Assembly (NCBI GenBank): GCA_024276495.1
Contig: JAJRXC010000059.1
Location: 1 to 64,000 of the forward strand
DNA: 64,000 nucleotides
Direction: 5' to 3'
Origin: Actinomycetes bacterium
GTDB lineage: Bacteria > Actinomycetota > Acidimicrobiia > Acidimicrobiales > Aldehydirespiratoraceae
Both the position numbers and the translations under genes were made by a program. The notes below the pieces were generated by a model, which was not told where the DNA came from, searched no databases, and saw only the letters and a list, made by a program, of their open reading frames with translations. Below are positions 60,746-64,000 of this stretch, one piece after another. How positions within the stretch are numbered: position 1 is the stretch's first letter; every line of letters starts with the position of its first letter.

Positions 60746-61689
60746 AGGGCGGCCGCCTCGAAGAGGTCCTCGAGCCGACGACGACGCGGCTCGATCCGGC
60801 GAACCCGGGCGGACGAGTCGGCGATCGCGTCGCGCACGGCATCGGCGATGTCGTCGGCCGACGCCCCGAGCACGTCCATCACGAACGCCTCCGGTTCGTG
60901 ACGAACCTCGAGCCCGGCCGCGTGGAGACGCCCGATCACCGCGCCGACCGAGTCGGGCACGTCCGCGATGTCGGCCAGCTCGATCGTGACGCCTTCGACA
61001 TCGCCGATGAGATCGACGAGTCGACCCTGGGCGATGAGCCGGCCGGCATCGAGGGCCACGACGTGATCACAGATCCTCTCGACCTCCTCGAGCAGGTGCG
61101 AGGAGAGCAACACGTCGATCCCGTATTCGCTGCTGATCTGTTTGATCAGGGCCAACATCTCGTCGCGCTGCACCGGATCGAGACCGTCGGTGGGTTCGTC
61201 GAGCAGGATGAGGCTGGGGTCGGCGGCGATGGCCTGGGCGAGCTTGACCCGTTGACGTTGACCGGTCGACATCGTTCCCAACGCCCGGAAGCGTTCCTCA
61301 CCGAGCCCGACGAGCCAGAGGGCGTCGCTGGCCCGGCTGCGGGCTTCGCTGCGGGGCATGCCGCGCACCTCGGCCAGGTGCTTCACGAAATCGGAGGCGG
61401 GCATGTCCTCGGGGAAGATGTTTCGCTCGGGGCCGTAGCCGACATGGCTGCGGAGCTCCGCACCCTGCCGCATCGGGTCGAGACCCAGCACCTCGACCAC
61501 GCCGACCGTCGGTGCCCGCAGCCCCAGCACGATCGACATGAATGTGGTCTTGCCCGCCCCGTTGGCCCCGACCAGCCCGGTCACCCCGGGCTGCACGGTG
61601 ACATCGAGCGCGTCGAGGGCCCGCTGTTGCCCGAACACCATCGAGAGGCCCGTCGCCGTGATCACACCCACTGCGACATCATCGCCCAT
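60742..61689 (-). CDS. ABC-transporter ATPase
   Basis: A 315-residue ATPase: Walker A LVGANGAGKTTFM, signature MSTGQRQRV, Walker B LILLDEPTDGLDP and SSHLLEEVERI. The C-terminal domain (about 225-315) is a regulatory extension. It heads the coupled operon ATPase-permease-ATPase-permease, so two ATPases serve one exporter or two related ones. Confidence 0.87.
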   Translation of the reverse strand: MGDDVAVGVITATGLSMVFGQQRALDALDVTVQPGVTGLVGANGAGKTTFMSIVLGLRAPTVGVVEVLGLDPMRQGAELRSHVGYGPERNIFPEDMPASDFVKHLAEVRGMPRSEARSRASDALWLVGLGEERFRALGTMSTGQRQRVKLAQAIAADPSLILLDEPTDGLDPVQRDEMLALIKQISSEYGIDVLLSSHLLEEVERICDHVVALDAGRLIAQGRLVDLIGDVEGVTIELADIADVPDSVGAVIGRLHAAGLEVRHEPEAFVMDVLGASADDIADAVRDAIADSSARVRRIEPRRRRLEDLFEAAAL

Positions 61690-61737
61690 CGCGCCGTCGA
61701 TGCACGTCCATCCCGAGAAGGAGTTCTCCGTCCTCTC

Positions 61738-62292
61738 TCAGGACGACACGACCGGACCATCGAGTCGCTTCTCGAGCATCGTCACCCGTTTCGCCCTACC
61801 GTCGGTGTCTCGCGCCCCGACCGACACGAAGCCGTGGCGCGCGTGGAACCGGAGCGAACGTTCGTTGCGGGGGCGGAGGTTGACCTCGGCGAGCATCACG
61901 CCGGCGCCGGCGGAGCGCCCCCGCTCGGCGAAGGTCGTGTAGAGGACCGAACCCACGCCGGCACCACGGCCCGACGCCGCGATGACGATCCGGTCCACAT
62001 AGACGAACGAGTCGTACCGCTCGCAGAACCAGGCGTAGTTGGCCGACTCGTAGGCGACGCCCGGGCCGTGGAGGCCGATCAGGAAGCCGGCGATGCCGGT
62101 GCCCTTGCCCGTCGCACCGGTGCCGTCGACGACGAGGAAGCTCCGGGCCTGCTCGGCGAACCGGTCCAGATCGGCGCGGGCGAGCCGATTGACCGCGGGG
62201 ACGGCGTCGTTGTTCAAAGTCAGGATCTCGTCGAGGTCGGCCTCGACGACCTCCCGAGGCGAGATGCGGTCGTTCTCTCCCGGCGTCGTCAT
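61738..62292 (-). CDS. GNAT-family N-acetyltransferase
   Basis: A 184-residue GNAT protein: the acetyl-CoA-binding pyrophosphate segment ASGRGAGVGSVLYTTF (R-x2-G-x-G/A, about residue 110) and LRFHARHGFVSVGARDTD near the end. Substrate unknown. ATG overlaps the stop of the upstream thiamine-diphosphate enzyme (ATGA). Confidence 0.83.
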   Translation of the reverse strand: MTTPGENDRISPREVVEADLDEILTLNNDAVPAVNRLARADLDRFAEQARSFLVVDGTGATGKGTGIAGFLIGLHGPGVAYESANYAWFCERYDSFVYVDRIVIAASGRGAGVGSVLYTTFAERGRSAGAGVMLAEVNLRPRNERSLRFHARHGFVSVGARDTDGRAKRVTMLEKRLDGPVVSS

Positions 62293-63971
62293 ACGAGGAG
62301 CGCGTCGGTGACGATGTCGACGAGCGCGGGTCCGTCGTGGGCCAGCGCGGCCGCGAGCGCGTCGTCGAGCTCGTCGAGCGAGGTGACACGGATCCCCCGG
62401 GCCCCGCAGAGCGTCGCGAACGCGGCGAAGTCGGGATTGTGCAACGAGGTCTGCCAGACGTCGAAGTCGGCGGCCCGTTGCTCCTTGGAGATCTTGGCGA
62501 GCTCGCGGTTGTTCAAGAGGACGTGGGTGATGTCCATCCGGTACTTGACGGCCGTGGTCATCTCCATCGCGTACTGTCCGAATCCGCCATCGCCGGAGAT
62601 CGAGACCACCTTGCGGCCGGCGAGCTCGGGCCGACTCCGGGTCGCGGCCCAACATCCCATCGCGGCCGGAAGGGCGAAACCGATCGATCCCAGGTATCCC
62701 GACATGAGAACGGACTGCTGCGCCACCTCGAAGTAGCGACCGAACGAGTAGGTGTTGTTGCCCACGTCGACGGGCATGATCGCGTCGGCCGGCACGAGCC
62801 GACCGAGCGCGTCGAACAGGGCCGCGGCGTTGATGCCTTCGCCTCGATCGTCCGCCCGTCGGCTCGCTTTCTCGTCGCGCCAGATCGCCCAACGTGACGC
62901 GACCTCGGCTTCCATGTCCGCTCGCCGCGCCACGGATGTCGTAACCGATTCGGCCAGGTCGTGTGCGGCGACGCCCACATGGGCCTGCACGGGGATCGTC
63001 ACCGCGTGGAACCGCCCGAGGGCCATCGGATCGAAGTCGACCTGGACGATCGGTTTGTACTCGGCGATGCCCGTGTGGTTGGAGAACGACACGCCGAAGG
63101 CGAGCAGCAGGTCGGCCTCGTTCATGAACCAGCTGGCGATGGGAGTGCCGCTACGGCCGAGCACCCCACCGGCCAGCGGGTGGTGATCCGAGATCAGCCC
63201 CTTCGCCTTGAACGTGGTGACGACCGGCGCGCCGATCCGCTCGGCGAGGGCGACGATCTCGCCGATGCCGTCGCGGGCACCGTTCCCCAACACGATGACC
63301 GGGCGTTCGGCTTCCGAGATCGCGGCGACCGCGGCAGCGGCGGCCTCGGCCGGCGGCGCGATCCGTCGATCTCCGGACCGCCCGTCGGGAGAACCGACCC
63401 GGGCGGACTCGGGGGCCGGCAACTCCTGGACCTCGTCGGGGAGGACCAGATGGGCGACATCGCGTTCGACCAGGGCGGTCTTGCAGGCCAGCGTCATGAG
63501 CTCGCCGTGGTCGGAGCCGGCCTGCACCGTCTGTGAGTAGCGGGCAACGTCGGCGAACGCGGCAGCGAGGTCGGTGTCCTGGAACGCGCCGCGGCCCCGG
63601 ACCCGGGACGGAACCTGTCCGGACAGGGCGAGCACCGGGGCCCGATCGGTCTTGGCGTCGTAGAGGCCGGTCAACAGGTTGGTCGATCCGGGACCGGCGA
63701 TCGCGAAGCAACCGGCCAACGAACCGGTGAGCTTGCCGTAGGCGGCCGCGGCGAACGAGGCCGCACCTTCGTGGCGAATCCCGATGTAGGTCAGGTCACC
63801 CCGTTCTTCGGCGACCCGCATCGCGTCGGCGAACCCGAGGTTGGAATGACCGACCATGCCGAACACGTGGGTCACTCCCCAGTTGATCATCGTCTCGACC
63901 AGGACATCGCTCACACTGCGGGGCCGGGGCGTCTCGACCGGGAGAGCCACGTACACGCCGTCGGCTCTCAC
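62289..63971 (-). CDS. Thiamine-diphosphate-dependent enzyme (acetolactate synthase/POX family)
   Basis: A 560-residue decarboxylase-family enzyme with three domains: the Pyr domain with catalytic Glu in RHEGAASFAAAAYGKLTG (about residue 68), a middle domain (AERPVIVLGNGARDGIG, about 220), and the PP domain with GDGGFGQYAMEM followed by LLNNRE, the Mg/ThDP-binding motif (about 465-495). It may act on pyruvate, oxalyl-CoA or a sulfo-compound; the family cannot be narrowed by eye. GTG 63971 is the longest start. Another start could be further in. Confidence 0.85.
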   Translation of the reverse strand: MRADGVYVALPVETPRPRSVSDVLVETMINWGVTHVFGMVGHSNLGFADAMRVAEERGDLTYIGIRHEGAASFAAAAYGKLTGSLAGCFAIAGPGSTNLLTGLYDAKTDRAPVLALSGQVPSRVRGRGAFQDTDLAAAFADVARYSQTVQAGSDHGELMTLACKTALVERDVAHLVLPDEVQELPAPESARVGSPDGRSGDRRIAPPAEAAAAAVAAISEAERPVIVLGNGARDGIGEIVALAERIGAPVVTTFKAKGLISDHHPLAGGVLGRSGTPIASWFMNEADLLLAFGVSFSNHTGIAEYKPIVQVDFDPMALGRFHAVTIPVQAHVGVAAHDLAESVTTSVARRADMEAEVASRWAIWRDEKASRRADDRGEGINAAALFDALGRLVPADAIMPVDVGNNTYSFGRYFEVAQQSVLMSGYLGSIGFALPAAMGCWAATRSRPELAGRKVVSISGDGGFGQYAMEMTTAVKYRMDITHVLLNNRELAKISKEQRAADFDVWQTSLHNPDFAAFATLCGARGIRVTSLDELDDALAAALAHDGPALVDIVTDALLV

Positions 63972-64000
63972 CTCGGTACGAAACGCCGCCGGCGCGTCGG

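Overview
This is a GC-rich, almost fully coding chromosomal window from an actinobacterium. The gene content (many acyl-CoA dehydrogenases, CoA ligases, CaiB/BaiF and MaoC proteins, a DUF222-HNH gene, GGDEF/EAL proteins) suits an Acidimicrobiia-like lineage, but that placement is inference. Genes are tightly packed: ATGA/GTGA start-stop overlaps, tail-to-tail overlaps of 4-19 bp, and no gap above about 210 bp. Many genes have a TANNNT hexamer 6-9 nt before the start codon, which points to widespread leaderless transcription. I saw no tRNA, rRNA, IS element, prophage, CRISPR array or classical HTH regulator.

Layout. 0.1-8.7 kb: acyl-CoA catabolic genes (nitroreductase, SnoaL-like protein, acyl-CoA dehydrogenase, NDP-forming acyl-CoA synthetase-like protein, AMP-dependent ligase), an amidohydrolase, a zinc alcohol dehydrogenase and a VOC protein. 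8.7-15.6 kb: a PhnDCE-type ABC transporter that converges on a selenoneine-type cluster (senB, senA and a divergent selD/senC). The selD/senC gene is read through an in-frame TGA at the catalytic selenocysteine position. 15.6-24.3 kb: a phytanoyl-CoA dioxygenase, two divergent acyl-CoA dehydrogenases, enoyl-CoA hydratase, CoA transferase, a duplicated-domain lipoprotein and a thiolase. 24.4-34.5 kb: a frameshifted DUF222-HNH gene, a ferritin-like diiron protein, a VanY-SLH wall protein, a CoA ligase, an SDR, two tandem M24 proteins (the second catalytically degenerate) and an APH-like kinase. 34.5-43 kb: two small minus-strand proteins (one a lipoprotein), an acyl-CoA dehydrogenase-MaoC-TesB operon, leuA with a leucine-codon leader peptide and attenuator, and a permuted phosphodiesterase. 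43-57 kb: a membrane GGDEF-EAL protein, a PAC2 protein, cupin, PrmA-like methyltransferase, hydrolase, thioesterase, SDR, a thiolase-like protein and a five-GAF GGDEF-EAL protein, then a redoxin gene with a second in-frame TGA in a Trp-Sec-Gly-Cys motif. 57-64 kb: enoyl-CoA hydratase, two ABC ATPase/permease pairs, a GNAT protein and a thiamine-diphosphate enzyme.

The main story is selenium. SelD/SenC would make selenophosphate, SenB a selenosugar and SenA selenoneine from hercynine. Both SelD/SenC and the redoxin appear to be selenoproteins themselves, so the host should also carry selA, selB and selC outside the window. The adjacent PhnDCE-like importer is a candidate supplier of a selenium oxyanion. 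Much of the rest is acyl-CoA degradation organised in small, possibly leaderless operons.
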